In this document: piece by piece, positions 24,722 to 33,589 of the stretch
How positions within the stretch are numbered: position 1 is the first letter of the stretch
Layout of the letters: the number at the start of each line of letters is the position of its first letter
Origin: Treponema sp. JC4
GTDB lineage: Bacteria; Spirochaetota; Spirochaetia; Treponematales; Treponemataceae
NCBI RefSeq assembly: GCF_000260795.1
Contig: NZ_AJGU01000024.1
Coordinates: 1 to 38,893, forward strand
Direction: 5' to 3'
Length of the DNA stretch: 38,893 bases
Program-made: the position numbers and the translations under genes
The notes under the pieces: model-generated
Database searches by the model: none
Seen by the model: only the letters and a program-made list of their open reading frames with translations
What the model was told of the DNA's origin: nothing

Positions 24722-25879
24722 TTATGGATTAACAGTAGTCTTGTAAGTTGTAGACAATTTTCCGTCTTTTTTTACCATTTCGAGCATTACAGCAGATTTG
24801 ATTGGGTTGTGTTTAGCATCGAATGTAAGATGACCTGTTACGTAATCACCAGAGTTAGCTTCCAAAGCAGCGCGGATTTTTACTGAATCAGATGTTGTTC
24901 CAGCTTTAATCATAGCATCTTTGAGCATGTAAACTGAGTCATAAGAAAGAGCAGCAAAAGAAGTTGGTTCACGGTTAAACTTAGCCTTGAAGTTTCCTAC
25001 GAACTTTTTAACAGCAGCATCAGTTGAGTCTGTTGCATAGTGGTTAGAATAGAATCCATTCAAAACTTCATCACCAGCGTTGTCTGTAAGACCATCCCAT
25101 CCGTCTCCACCAACGAGAGGACAAGTTACACCGTTTGCGCGGAGCTGTTTAGCAACCAAAGCTACAGTTGCGTAGTAATCTGGAAGGTAAACAACATCAG
25201 GATTTACGCTCTTGATTTTTGTGATGATTGCGTTGAAGTCTTTTTCACCAGTTGAGTAAGATTCTTTTGTTACTTTTCCGCCGGCAGCCTTGAAGGTTTT
25301 TTCAAAGTTGTCTGTAAGACCTACTGAGTAGTCATTTCCGATATCATAAAGAACAGCTGCATTCTTTGCTTTCAAAGTTTCTGCAGCAAATTTAGCACCT
25401 ACAGTTCCCTGGAATGGGTCGATGAAACATGCACGGAATACGAAAGGAATTGTGTTTCCTTTAGCATCGATTGTAATATTTTCTGCAGTTGCAGCAGGAG
25501 CAACCTGAAGAACTTTAAGAGCCTGTGACTGGTCTGTAATAGCCTTTGTACATCCAGATGTCAAAGAACCAACAAGAACCTTTACTTTGTCCTGAGTTAC
25601 AAGTTTTTTGAATGCGCTTACAGTTTTTGCAGGGTCACCTTCATCATCTTCAGCAACAAGTACAAGCTTCTGACCAAGAACACCGCCGGCAGCGTTGATT
25701 TCTTCTACAGCAAGCTGAACACCATCACGTGCTTCTGTACCGTAAACTGCTACACCACCAGAAAGAGGTCCGATAAAACCAATTTTAGCATCGTTAGCTT
25801 TTGGCTTAGCAGCTGAAAGAGCAGAAGTCATTGCAGCAGCAGCAACAGCTGCCATCATTACTTTTGACAATTTTTTCAT
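24722..25879 (-). CDS. branched-chain amino-acid type ABC transporter substrate-binding protein
   Basis: 385 residues with a signal peptide (MKKLSKVMMAAVAAAAMTSALSA) and the LivJ/LivK fold: IGFIGPLSGGVAVYGTEARDGVQLAVEEINAAGG, VGSLTSGCTKAITD, FRACFIDPFQGTVGAKFA and DVVYLPDYYATVALVAKQ. GGAGGA precedes the ATG. Leu/Ile/Val binding is the family's commonest role, but related proteins take other amino acids or urea. The permease and ATPase genes (livHMGF) are not next to it within the window, so it is transcribed alone from the promoter at 25921-25948. Confidence 0.92.
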   Translation of the reverse strand: MKKLSKVMMAAVAAAAMTSALSAAKPKANDAKIGFIGPLSGGVAVYGTEARDGVQLAVEEINAAGGVLGQKLVLVAEDDEGDPAKTVSAFKKLVTQDKVKVLVGSLTSGCTKAITDQSQALKVLQVAPAATAENITIDAKGNTIPFVFRACFIDPFQGTVGAKFAAETLKAKNAAVLYDIGNDYSVGLTDNFEKTFKAAGGKVTKESYSTGEKDFNAIITKIKSVNPDVVYLPDYYATVALVAKQLRANGVTCPLVGGDGWDGLTDNAGDEVLNGFYSNHYATDSTDAAVKKFVGNFKAKFNREPTSFAALSYDSVYMLKDAMIKAGTTSDSVKIRAALEANSGDYVTGHLTFDAKHNPIKSAVMLEMVKKDGKLSTTYKTTVNP

Positions 25880-25920
25880 AAATTTTCCTCCAAAAAATTT
25901 AATATAATTTAATCTCTTTA

Positions 25921-25948
25921 ATAATACTTAATTTTTTTTGCGTGTAAA
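25921..25948 (-). promoter_or_regulatory. promoter of the LivJ/K-like gene
   Basis: On the minus strand TTTACA (25948-25943), 16 bases, TATTAT (25926-25921). The predicted leader is about 35 nt and includes the GGAGGA ribosome-binding site. Confidence 0.6.
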
Positions 25949-26023
25949 TCTGATATGAGAAATTTTTATATGGATTTTTGCAAATTTCCCCGATAATATA
26001 ATAGGTAAATTGTGAGTATTTTT

Positions 26024-26851
26024 ATGAAAAAGCTTTTTTTATTTCTTTCTATTTTTGCTTCCCTCTGTCTTTTTTCCTGCTCTTTTGCAGAAGATGAATC
26101 TGAATATTTAAGTGCACCGTCAGTTCCACTTACCGGCACCACAATTACACATACCAGATACAATTCTTCAAATACAGAAGTTTACGTTTATAGAATTAAT
26201 ACCTCTGCAACAGCAGACCACACAGCTTATCACGTAGGAACTTTATTTCCTAAAACAATTGCAGAGGACATCCTAAATTTTACAGATTATCTTTCTTTTA
26301 CAGATCAGAAATATAAATATCAGTTCGTCTTTATTGATTCAGATGGTACAAAAACTTCAACCTACTGGTCTTCAGAAATCACAGGCTCTTTACTCCGTTC
26401 AAATACTCCTGAAGTAACTTACGTTATTCCAGATACCTGTAATATTGAATATGATTCTGCTGACTATAGCCTGAAAATAGTAGATACAGCAGGCGGAACA
26501 CTTGCCCCTGTAGGAGATGGAAATACAGACCCTTTTGAACACCAAAGTGAATATGAACCTGCTGTAGTTCTTCAAACTTCAAGCCGTTCTATGGCTTTTG
26601 AATTAAATGATGACCAGTTTGACGGCACAGAAAAACTCTTTTTAACAAGTATTCTTCCAAATGATTTCTATGACACAGAAATTAAATGCGTCGGCCTGGT
26701 AGGAAAATATACACAAAATAACAAAGATAATAACATGGAATGTATTTACTGGAGTGAACCGGCTTCAATTAAAACTGTATATCCAGGAACCACAACCCAG
26801 GTAAAAACTTTCACCGTCAACCGTTCAGCAGGAACCGGCACCGATTATTAA
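26024..26851 (+). CDS. lipoprotein of unknown function
   Basis: I start at ATG 26024, where a proper signal peptide begins (MKKLFLFLSIFASLCLFSC). The LFSC lipobox puts the lipidated cysteine at residue 19; GTG 26012 is the longer alternative. A TATAAT is at 25997-26002. The 275-residue protein has a beta-rich look (TTITHTRYNSSNTEVYVYRINTS, YQFVFIDSDGTKTSTYWSSEI), suggesting an extracellular sandwich domain. I do not recognise a family. Probably an outer-surface or periplasmic lipoprotein. It is followed by a bidirectional terminator. Confidence 0.7.
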   Translation: MKKLFLFLSIFASLCLFSCSFAEDESEYLSAPSVPLTGTTITHTRYNSSNTEVYVYRINTSATADHTAYHVGTLFPKTIAEDILNFTDYLSFTDQKYKYQFVFIDSDGTKTSTYWSSEITGSLLRSNTPEVTYVIPDTCNIEYDSADYSLKIVDTAGGTLAPVGDGNTDPFEHQSEYEPAVVLQTSSRSMAFELNDDQFDGTEKLFLTSILPNDFYDTEIKCVGLVGKYTQNNKDNNMECIYWSEPASIKTVYPGTTTQVKTFTVNRSAGTGTDY

Positions 26852-26878
26852 TCTCAAAAAATCCCAGTTAAAACAACA

Positions 26879-26904
26879 AAGCCCTGTCGTTTCCGGCAGG
26901 GCTT
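26879..26904. terminator. bidirectional terminator between lipoprotein and pckG
   Basis: AAGCCCTG (26879-26886) pairs with CAGGGCTT (26897-26904), extended inward by CG/CG. T-rich sequence follows on both strands (TCATCATTTT on +, TTGTTGTTTT on -). Confidence 0.7.
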
Positions 26905-26942
26905 CATCATTTTCAGAGCACCATCAGGCACCCTGAATATTG

Positions 26943-28787
26943 TTATGCTTTATTCAAGCGAGCTTCCAAGTCATCAAGGATAGCTGTGAGTTCCTTAGGG
27001 AGATGCTTACCAAATTTAGGATAATGATTCTCTCTAACATCCTTAACTTCTTTCTTCCATCCTTCAACATCAACCTTGAGGATTTCTGGCAATGTCTTCT
27101 TGTAGTTGTCAGAAAGACCATCTGTATTCAAAGCACCTTCTTTTGGCATAAGTCCGATTGGTGTGTCTACAGCATTGTCTACGCCGTTACAGCGGTCAAA
27201 GATCCATGCAAGAACGCGGCTGTTATCACCGTATCCTGGCCACATGAATCCGCCTGGAAGATCAGCGTTGTTTTCGTCCTTGCGGAACCAGTTAACGTAG
27301 AAGATCTTAGGAAGCTTGTCCTGATCAGCTTTTGCACCAACGTCAATCCAGTGCTGGAAATAGTCACCCATGTTGTATCCGCAGAATGGGAGGATAGCGA
27401 ATGGGTCACGGCGGATTTTACCAACTTCAGCAGCGTTGATTGTAGAAGCAGCAGTGATTTCTGAACCTACGATAGATCCAAGGAATACACCGTGATTCCA
27501 AGAGCGAGCCTGGTGTACGAGAGGTACAGTTGAAGGGCGGCGACCACCGAACAAGATAGCAGAAATAGGTACACCTTCTGGAGATTCCCAGTCAGATGCG
27601 ATACATGGACACTGTTTAGCAGGAGCTGTAAAGCGAGCATTTGGATGAGCCATTTCTTCACCCTTAGGAGCCTTGTCCTTAGGGAATGCTGGGCGAGTCT
27701 GTCCCTTCCAGTCAACCAAGTTACCTTTTGCAGGATATCCGATTCCTTCCCACCAAACGTCACCGTCTTCTGTAAGAGCACAGTTAGTATAGATAGTGTT
27801 CTTTTCAGCAGAAATAAGAGCGTTCTTGTTAGATTCAGCAGAAGTTCCTGGAGCAACTCCGAAGAAACCAGCTTCTGGGTTGATAGCGTAAAGACGACCG
27901 TCTTTTCCGAACTTCATCCAAGCAATATCATCACCAACAGTTTCAACCTTCCATCCAGGGATAGTAGGAATCAACATAGCGAGGTTTGTTTTACCACAAG
28001 CACTTGGGAAAGCACCTGTTACGTATTTAACTTCACCCTGTGGGTTTGTCAATTTCAAGATAAGCATGTGCTCTGCAAGCCATCCCTCTTCACGAGCGAT
28101 AACAGTAGCAATACGAAGAGCAAAACATTTCTTACCGAGCAAAGCGTTTCCACCGTATCCAGAACCGTAAGACCAGATGAGGTGCTCTTCTGGGAACTGA
28201 GAAATGTATTTGTGTTCAACATCAGCACAAGGCCAGATTCCACCGTCAGTTTCACCATTGTTAAGTGGCTTACCAACTGAGTGAAGACATGGAACGAATC
28301 CGTCATCAAGATACTGCCAAACTTTTTCGCCGGCACGAGTCATGATGTCCATGTTCAATACAACGTATTCAGAGTCTGTAAGTTCAACACCGTATTTAGC
28401 GATTGGAGAACCAAGAGGACCCATACAGAATGGAATTACATACATTGTACGACCGTGCATACAACCTGTGTAAAGTCCCTTCATTGTAGCTTTCAATTCT
28501 TTTGGATCAATCCAGTGGTTTGTAGGACCTGCATCTTCTTCTTTTACAGATGAGATGAAAGTACGAGCTTCAACACGAGCAACATCGCTAGGAAGAGAGC
28601 GGAACAAGAAACAATTTTCTTTAGCTTTGAGTGGAGTAGCAAGACCAGCTTTAACACATTTCTGCATCAATTCGTCATACTCTTTTTTAGAACCATCAAC
28701 AACAACAACATTGTCTGGCTCACACATCTTAACACATTCTTCGATCCAAGCTTTAATCTTGGCATTCTTAATGTCATTAACTGTCAT
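26943..28787 (-). CDS. pckG: phosphoenolpyruvate carboxykinase (GTP)
   Basis: 614 residues, the usual size of GTP-dependent PEPCK. The phosphate-binding loop [12 protein letters not shown] contains the family's reactive cysteine (Cys264). Also visible are [51 protein letters not shown] and NWFRKDENN. It interconverts oxaloacetate and PEP with GTP/GDP. In fermentative bacteria it often runs in the carboxylating direction toward succinate, which is inference here. AAGGAG precedes ATG 28787. It stands alone between a terminator and the long gene-free stretch. Confidence 0.98.
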   Translation of the reverse strand: MTVNDIKNAKIKAWIEECVKMCEPDNVVVVDGSKKEYDELMQKCVKAGLATPLKAKENCFLFRSLPSDVARVEARTFISSVKEEDAGPTNHWIDPKELKATMKGLYTGCMHGRTMYVIPFCMGPLGSPIAKYGVELTDSEYVVLNMDIMTRAGEKVWQYLDDGFVPCLHSVGKPLNNGETDGGIWPCADVEHKYISQFPEEHLIWSYGSGYGGNALLGKKCFALRIATVIAREEGWLAEHMLILKLTNPQGEVKYVTGAFPSACGKTNLAMLIPTIPGWKVETVGDDIAWMKFGKDGRLYAINPEAGFFGVAPGTSAESNKNALISAEKNTIYTNCALTEDGDVWWEGIGYPAKGNLVDWKGQTRPAFPKDKAPKGEEMAHPNARFTAPAKQCPCIASDWESPEGVPISAILFGGRRPSTVPLVHQARSWNHGVFLGSIVGSEITAASTINAAEVGKIRRDPFAILPFCGYNMGDYFQHWIDVGAKADQDKLPKIFYVNWFRKDENNADLPGGFMWPGYGDNSRVLAWIFDRCNGVDNAVDTPIGLMPKEGALNTDGLSDNYKKTLPEILKVDVEGWKKEVKDVRENHYPKFGKHLPKELTAILDDLEARLNKA

Positions 28788-28893
28788 TTAAAACTCCTTA
28801 ATTTTATACGTCAGCCTTTCCAAAAAGCCGAAATATTTCAGATATAATTTAACGATTTTTTATGCTGTGTTCAATAGAAAGATTTTGTATTTT

Positions 28894-28986
28894 GGCCGTT
28901 CCCCTCGCTTCGCTCGGGTCGCTACGTTCCGGGTTCCGCATTCGCTCCAGCCCCCTTCGGTGGCCAAGCCCTGCACATCGCTAACG
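28894..28986 (-). repeat. family B GC-rich repeat, copy 3 (diverged)
   Basis: Read on the minus strand: CGTTAGCGATG, GGAGCGAATGCGGA, CGTAGCGACC and GGGAACG occur in the same order as in the copy at 32185-32295, with the middle blocks replaced. Confidence 0.55.
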
Positions 28987-29017
28987 GAGGGTGGCTAAAA
29001 ATGTCATTATAAAATCA

Positions 29018-29159
29018 TGGCTCCCGGTCGCGAAGCGGGATTCAAAACCGCGCAATAATGCGCTACACGCTGTTTGTGGTAAAGTAACTATTAAACCGGT
29101 CGCTTTCGCGACCATCACAAACAGAGTGTTTTTGAACCCCGCTTCACTTCCTCGCGCCA
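29018..29159 (+). repeat. family A structured element, copy 2 (142 bp)
   Basis: Same length and constant blocks as copies at 6419 and 30501: TGGCTCCCGGTCGC, CCGCGCAATAATGCGCTACACG, GTAAAGTAACTAT, GTGTTTTTG and TCCTCGCGCCA. Stem sequences differ in pairs, for example GAAGCGGG facing CCCGCTTC where copy 1 has AAAGTGTG facing CACACTTT. Confidence 0.85.
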
Positions 29160-29202
29160 GTCTTTTCTAAACAATAAATAAGTCCGCTACTTTAAAATGA
29201 TT

Positions 29203-29229
29203 AAGGCGGTCACACACGACCGCCTTTTT
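29203..29229 (+). terminator. terminator-like hairpin without an annotated + strand gene
   Basis: GGCGGTC (29205-29211) and GACCGCC (29218-29224) form a 7-bp stem, extended by AA/TT, then T5 on the + strand. It might instead act weakly on the minus strand behind the S1 gene. Confidence 0.5.
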
Positions 29230-29373
29230 ATAAAATATACTTTGTAAAATAAAATGCACCGATAAGAATTATCAGAGCCGGCTGCGCTAGTCTTGCCGGC
29301 GAGCGGTTCTATCGATGAACCTAAAACGACCCGCTGTCGCAGCTCGTTTTTTAACGGTTCCTCTATTTTACGC

Positions 29374-30468
29374 TTATTTCTTAAAGAAAGCTGCAAACGG
29401 ATTATATGTTTCGCCGTCGTCTTTCTGGCTTGAAAGATAGCTTGCGGCAGTTGTGTCCTGTTCAGCACTCTGAGCAGGCTTCAGGCTGATGCGTTTAGCT
29501 GCTGCATCAACTTTTTCTACAACAACGCTCATGTTCTGGCCAACTGAATAAACCTTTTTCAGGTTAGTTCCGGCTTTTACGCCTTCAAGCTCGCTGATAT
29601 GAACAAGACCGTCAATTCCGCTTGCAAGATTTACGAATACGCCAAAATCTGCAATGCGAACGATTTTTCCGTCGATTTTTGTTCCAAGAGGGAACTGATC
29701 TTCTGCATTTTCCCAAGGATCAGCAATCAAAGCCTTAAGGGAAACAGAAACTCGCTCGTTTTTCCAGTCAGTTTTCAAAACCTTTACGGTGATTTTGTCG
29801 CCGACAGCAACTACGTCAGCCGGGTCGTTTACGCGGTCAAGTGACATTTCGCTGATTGGAAGCAGAGTCTTAAAGCCAAGAACGTTTACAAAAGCACCGA
29901 ATTTTTCAAGGCTTTCTACAGTACCTTCAAGAACTGCGCCCTCTGTAATCTGGTTTGCAAGTGAACCAAGCTTGTTTGCATATTCGCTTTCACCGATTTT
30001 GCGGTTAGAAACGATGATGTTTTTTCCTTCGTTTTTGAACTCTGTAATTACAAAGGTCATTGTGCGGCCAATGTAATAAGCAGGCTCTTTTTTATCTTTG
30101 AAGCCCATCTGAGAGTATGGGCAGAAAGCACGGCTTGAACCGATTTTTACTTCAAATCCGCCTTTTATTTCGCCCTGAACGCTTCCTTCTACCGGAATCT
30201 GATTTTTGAATGCGTTTTCCAGCATAGAAGTGTCTGCTTTCTGACCTGCAAGCTTTGCAGTAAAGTGCATTTCACCGCGAACGTCAGCTGTAAAATAAAC
30301 GGTAACTTTGTCGCCTTCTTTTACACTGCAGTTTCCGTCAGCGTCTGTAAAATCAGCTTTGTCTACAAGACCTTCAGACTTTGCACTCAAATCAATAAAT
30401 ACTGTGTCGTTTGTTACGGCCACAACTGTTGTTTCAAATGGTTGTCCAACTTCAAATCTATTAATCAT
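29374..30468 (-). CDS. S1 RNA-binding domain protein (ribosomal protein S1-like)
   Basis: 364 residues with four S1-type OB folds at about residues 5-70, 90-160, 178-248 and 262-332. The last two are the clearest (GTVESLEKFGAFVNVLGFKTLLPISEMS; GKIVRIADFGVFVNLASGIDGLVHISEL). The first two are diverged (VFIDLSAKSEGLVDKADF). Four domains resemble the short S1 of some bacteria, but a separate full-length S1 may exist elsewhere, so whether this is ribosomal S1 or a paralogous RNA-binding protein is open. AAGGAAG gives a good ribosome-binding site. Confidence 0.88.
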   Translation of the reverse strand: MINRFEVGQPFETTVVAVTNDTVFIDLSAKSEGLVDKADFTDADGNCSVKEGDKVTVYFTADVRGEMHFTAKLAGQKADTSMLENAFKNQIPVEGSVQGEIKGGFEVKIGSSRAFCPYSQMGFKDKKEPAYYIGRTMTFVITEFKNEGKNIIVSNRKIGESEYANKLGSLANQITEGAVLEGTVESLEKFGAFVNVLGFKTLLPISEMSLDRVNDPADVVAVGDKITVKVLKTDWKNERVSVSLKALIADPWENAEDQFPLGTKIDGKIVRIADFGVFVNLASGIDGLVHISELEGVKAGTNLKKVYSVGQNMSVVVEKVDAAAKRISLKPAQSAEQDTTAASYLSSQKDDGETYNPFAAFFKK

Positions 30469-30500
30469 AAATCTTCCTTAAATAATATCTGCTTAAATCT

Positions 30501-30642
30501 TGGCTCCCGGTCGCAAAGGGTGTTGCAAAATCGCGCAATAATGCGCTACACGCTGATTGTTGCAAAGTAACTATAGAACTGACCGCTCTCGCGGTCACAA
30601 CAATCAGAGTGTTTTTGCATCACCCTTTGCTCCCTCGCGCCA
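30501..30642 (+). repeat. family A structured element, copy 3 (142 bp)
   Basis: Same 142-base length and constant blocks as the other two copies. The outer stem is AAAGGGTG / CACCCTTT, the inner stem CTGATTGTTG / CAACAATCAG, and the apical hairpin GACCGC-TCTC-GCGGTC. Each differs from copies 1 and 2 on both sides so that pairing is kept. It lies between the S1 gene start and the gatA end. Confidence 0.85.
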
Positions 30643-30664
30643 GTTTTAATTACATTCTTTCAAT

Positions 30665-32164
30665 TTATTTTACCTGAATGCCACAACCTTTGTGGTCATC
30701 TTCCCAGTTCTGTGCTACACGCAGGATTTTTGCTTCACTGAACATAGCGCCGGCGAACTGAACGCCAACTGGCATTCCGTCTTTGCTTGTTTTTCCGGCC
30801 GGCACGCTGATTGAAGGAATGCGGGCAAGGTTTACAAATACGGTGTACATATCGCTCAGGTACATTTCAAGAGGGTCATCAACCTTCTGACCAAGCTTAA
30901 ATGCCGATGTAGGACAGGTTGGTGCAATTACCAGGTCATAGCTTTCAAAAAGCTTTGCCATTTCACGCTGAATGCGGGCACGAACTGTCATACCTTTTTT
31001 GTATGTATCGCCGGAGAACTGTTCAGAAAGAACGTAGTTTCCAATGATGATACGGCGTTTTACTTCAGGACCAAAGCCTTCTGAACGGGTATCAACATAA
31101 AGCTCATCATATCCTTTAGAGTTATCAACACGGCGACCATAGCGGATACCGTCAAAACGGCTGAGGTTTGAAGCAGCTTCAGAAAGAGCGATTACATAGT
31201 AAGCGGCAATTGAAGCATCAAGGATTGGAAGGTCAACTTCTTCAATCTTTGCACCCTTTGATTCAAACCAGGCACGGGTTTCGTTAAATACTTTGATAAC
31301 TTCAGGATCTGCACCCTCTGTTTTCATAAACTGCTTTGGAATTGCAATTTTAAGAGTCTTGAACTCAGCATCGCTCAAAGCCTTAAGATTTTTCAAAGAA
31401 TCAGCTTCAGGCAAATCAGCAGATGTATCATCATACATATCAACGCCGCTCATGCAGGCCAGAGGCTGAGCAATATCAGCTGGTGTATGACCAAGGATAC
31501 CAACCTGGTCCAGTGATGAACCGTAAGCTACAACACCCCAGCGGCTGAGAACGCCGTAAGTAGGCTTAAGTCCGTAGATTCCGCAGTAAGATGCCGGAAG
31601 ACGAACTGAACCACCAGTTTCTGTTCCAAGACCGAACAAAGCCTGATTTGCAGAAACAGCGGCAGCAGAACCACCCGAAGAACCACCTGAAACGTATTCG
31701 CGGTTGATTGGGTTACGGGTTGGCCCGTAACATGAGTATTCTGTAGAAGAACCCATGGCAAATTCATCCTGATTACAGCGGCCAAGAGGAATTGCTCCGG
31801 CAGCTTCAAGACGATTAATTACAGTTGCACTGTAAGGTGCTACATAGCCTTCAAGGATTTTTGAGGCACAGGTAAGGCGATTTCCCTTGCAGGAAATGTT
31901 ATCTTTGTTTGCAAAAGGAATTCCCAGAAGAGGCTTTTTTTCGTAAAGGGCATCCAAAGTGCCGGCAGCCTTTGCTTCTGAAATTTCCTTGTCTGCAGCT
32001 TCTGCCTTTGCTACAGCATCATCATACATTTCGATGAAGGCATTCAAAGGAATTGCAGCAGATTTATCTTTGTTGAAAGTTTCTACAGCGTTTTTTACAA
32101 GTTCAACGCTGCTTGTTTCGCCTTTTTTAAGAGCGTCACGGGTTTCATTTATTGTATAGAACAT
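30665..32164 (-). CDS. gatA: glutamyl-tRNA(Gln)/aspartyl-tRNA(Asn) amidotransferase subunit A
   Basis: 499 residues of the amidase-signature family. The Ser-cisSer-Lys triad is Lys87 (FANKDN), Ser162 (GGSSGGS) and Ser186 (TGGSVRLPA), with the 99-residue Lys-Ser spacing of GatA. It releases ammonia from glutamine for transamidation of mischarged tRNA by the GatCAB complex. CAGGAG precedes ATG 32164. gatC lies just upstream, but gatB is not in the window. A family B repeat fills the gatC-gatA gap. Confidence 0.97.
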   Translation of the reverse strand: MFYTINETRDALKKGETSSVELVKNAVETFNKDKSAAIPLNAFIEMYDDAVAKAEAADKEISEAKAAGTLDALYEKKPLLGIPFANKDNISCKGNRLTCASKILEGYVAPYSATVINRLEAAGAIPLGRCNQDEFAMGSSTEYSCYGPTRNPINREYVSGGSSGGSAAAVSANQALFGLGTETGGSVRLPASYCGIYGLKPTYGVLSRWGVVAYGSSLDQVGILGHTPADIAQPLACMSGVDMYDDTSADLPEADSLKNLKALSDAEFKTLKIAIPKQFMKTEGADPEVIKVFNETRAWFESKGAKIEEVDLPILDASIAAYYVIALSEAASNLSRFDGIRYGRRVDNSKGYDELYVDTRSEGFGPEVKRRIIIGNYVLSEQFSGDTYKKGMTVRARIQREMAKLFESYDLVIAPTCPTSAFKLGQKVDDPLEMYLSDMYTVFVNLARIPSISVPAGKTSKDGMPVGVQFAGAMFSEAKILRVAQNWEDDHKGCGIQVK

Positions 32165-32184
32165 AATGTATTCTCCTGAAAATG

Positions 32185-32295
32185 CGTTAGCGATGGGAGC
32201 ACCTGCGTAGCAGCCGACCGCAACGAAGTGAGGACGGTGAGCGTCAGCGAAGTGCGGACGTAGCGACCGGCCGCAAAGCGGACGGGAACGCCCGT
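32185..32295 (+). repeat. family B GC-rich repeat, copy 2
   Basis: GCGTTAGCGATGGGAGCACC begins the element. ACCGCAACGAAGTGAGGA, TGAGCGTCAGCGAAGTGCGG and CGTAGCGACCGGCCGC follow, closely matching the copy at 23054-23160 read on the other strand. It occupies nearly the whole gatC-gatA gap. Confidence 0.75.
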
Positions 32296-32307
32296 ATTAT
32301 TAAAGAT

Positions 32308-32619
32308 TTACGCACCAGCTCCAAGAACCTTAGGTACCTGGAAATATCCGTCCATAAAGTCTTTTGATACTTTTTTAACGTCTGTGATTTCAAGACCGTT
32401 TACAACTTCATCACCGCGGAGTTTTTCTGCTTCGGTAGAAGGATATGCGTCATAAGGATTTTCGCTGTCGTCGTATTTAGAAAGGATTTCAAAATATCCT
32501 ACGATATCATCAACCTGTTTTTTAAGAGTTTCCATGTTCGTACTTTCTGGAGAAAGGCGAGACAAATAAAGGAGATTTTCAAGAGTCTCCTGATCAATCT
32601 TTTTATGAGTAGTAGCCAT
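32308..32619 (-). CDS. gatC: amidotransferase subunit C
   Basis: 103 residues, typical of GatC: an N-terminal IDQETLENLLYLSRLS helix, the QVDDIVGYFEILSKYD helix, a proline-poor linker and the closing FQVPKVLGAGA. It wraps around GatA and GatB to stabilise the complex. The start has TATAAT ending 8 nt upstream (32633-32628) and no ribosome-binding site. Confidence 0.92.
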   Translation of the reverse strand: MATTHKKIDQETLENLLYLSRLSPESTNMETLKKQVDDIVGYFEILSKYDDSENPYDAYPSTEAEKLRGDEVVNGLEITDVKKVSKDFMDGYFQVPKVLGAGA

Positions 32620-32627
32620 AATGTATT

Positions 32628-32633
32628 ATTATA
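32628..32633 (-). promoter_or_regulatory. -10 box of gatC, predicted leaderless or near-leaderless
   Basis: TATAAT on the minus strand ends 8 nt before ATG 32619, with AATACATT between and no Shine-Dalgarno. No good -35 is seen. Confidence 0.4.
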
Positions 32634-32665
32634 GTAAATAGTAGGATTTTAATAAATACTCTGGT

Positions 32666-33571
32666 TTATAGATGAAAGTTTATGCCGTCAAAGACCGCGC
32701 GGATTATCGGGCGGGCAATAAGAACGCGAGAAGCACCGTAATAAAGGGCTGTCTGCACATCCAGACGCTTTCTGATTCCACCGTCCACCCAGATTTCCTG
32801 GCAGGATTTTTTCAACTCGACAGCATGTTCGACAAAAAAATCTGCGCTGCTGCCCAGACGGGTTTCTACTCGGCCTCCGTGATTTGAAACAAGGGCAACA
32901 TCCGGCTTAAAATCGCGGACCAGAGCTAAATCCTCATCAGTAAAAACGCCTTTTATGACAAAAGGAATTTCTTTTCCGGCAAGATTATTTGCAAAATCAC
33001 GAAGCTGACTCAAATCATCAGATGTCTTCTTTTCCAGGTGTACCTTATTCCTCATGGTCGCAATATTATAAGCGTCAATATCCACACCTATATGGCTGGC
33101 ATACGGCAAAACTTTTTCCAGCCGTTTAAAGAGAACTTCCTGGGGATAAGGCTTGAGAAAAAATGCTGCTTTAAAATCAGGATCAGATTCCTCTCGAATT
33201 TTTTTTACAGCTTCAAGACCAAACTCCAGTTTTTCATCAGGGCAGCCGTCGCCGACACAAACTCCAAAACCAGCCTGCCGCGAAAAGTTAAAATATGGAA
33301 AATAAAAATCTTTTTCCTGCTCGCAGCCTATATTTTCCTGGCTTCCGGTTACAGGTGCACACATCACCTGAGAAAGAGAAAATTCGATTTTTTTGATTTC
33401 TTCAAGCTGCCCCTGAGCCTCTGCCTTTTTCTGCAAATCTTTCCAGGCAGAACAGTTCAACTGAAAGTTCTTATTATGAAAAACACCGCCCAGTCCTGGC
33501 AGCTGGTCTATACATCCAAAACCAGCGCAGTCAGAACAACGGCGGCATTTGAGAGTTCCCTTGAGCTTCAT
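32666..33571 (-). CDS. FMN-dependent alpha-hydroxy-acid oxidase-like protein with N-terminal cysteine cluster
   Basis: 301 residues. The C-terminal half has the FMN-barrel signatures of the lactate/glycolate oxidase family: PFVIKGVFTDEDL, the catalytic-site VSNHGGR (His231), and WVDGGIRKRLDVQTALYYGASRVLIARP. The N-terminus carries CRRCSDCAGFGC (Cys9, 12, 15, 20), which could bind a metal or an iron-sulfur cluster; this cluster form is found in anaerobes. The substrate is unknown. Start ATG 33571 has TAGAAT ending 6 nt upstream and no ribosome-binding site. It lies 18 bases behind the phosphofructokinase gene. Confidence 0.8.
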   Translation of the reverse strand: MKLKGTLKCRRCSDCAGFGCIDQLPGLGGVFHNKNFQLNCSAWKDLQKKAEAQGQLEEIKKIEFSLSQVMCAPVTGSQENIGCEQEKDFYFPYFNFSRQAGFGVCVGDGCPDEKLEFGLEAVKKIREESDPDFKAAFFLKPYPQEVLFKRLEKVLPYASHIGVDIDAYNIATMRNKVHLEKKTSDDLSQLRDFANNLAGKEIPFVIKGVFTDEDLALVRDFKPDVALVSNHGGRVETRLGSSADFFVEHAVELKKSCQEIWVDGGIRKRLDVQTALYYGASRVLIARPIIRAVFDGINFHL

Positions 33572-33577
33572 ATGCTT

Positions 33578-33583
33578 ATTCTA
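33578..33583 (-). promoter_or_regulatory. -10 box of the hydroxy-acid oxidase-like gene, predicted leaderless
   Basis: TAGAAT ends 6 nt before ATG 33571 (AAGCAT between). It overlaps the end of the phosphofructokinase gene, so the gene may have both read-through and its own transcripts. Confidence 0.35.
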
Positions 33584-33589
33584 ACAGAA

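Larger units (their letters stand above)
28788..29373. other. gene-free stretch packed with structured repeats
   Basis: 586 bases between pckG and the S1-domain gene. From left to right it holds the pckG leader, a diverged family B copy (28894-28986), family A copy 2 (29018-29159), a + strand terminator-like hairpin (29203-29229), and another GC-rich palindromic block (29272-29350, GCCGGC arms and GAGC/GCTC). I found no plausible coding frame. Confidence 0.7.

Noticed and set aside
28894-30642. Clustered repeats at 28.9-30.6 kb considered as a CRISPR array
   Set aside because: The repeats are long, structured and of different families, with a gene between them and no regular short repeat-spacer units.
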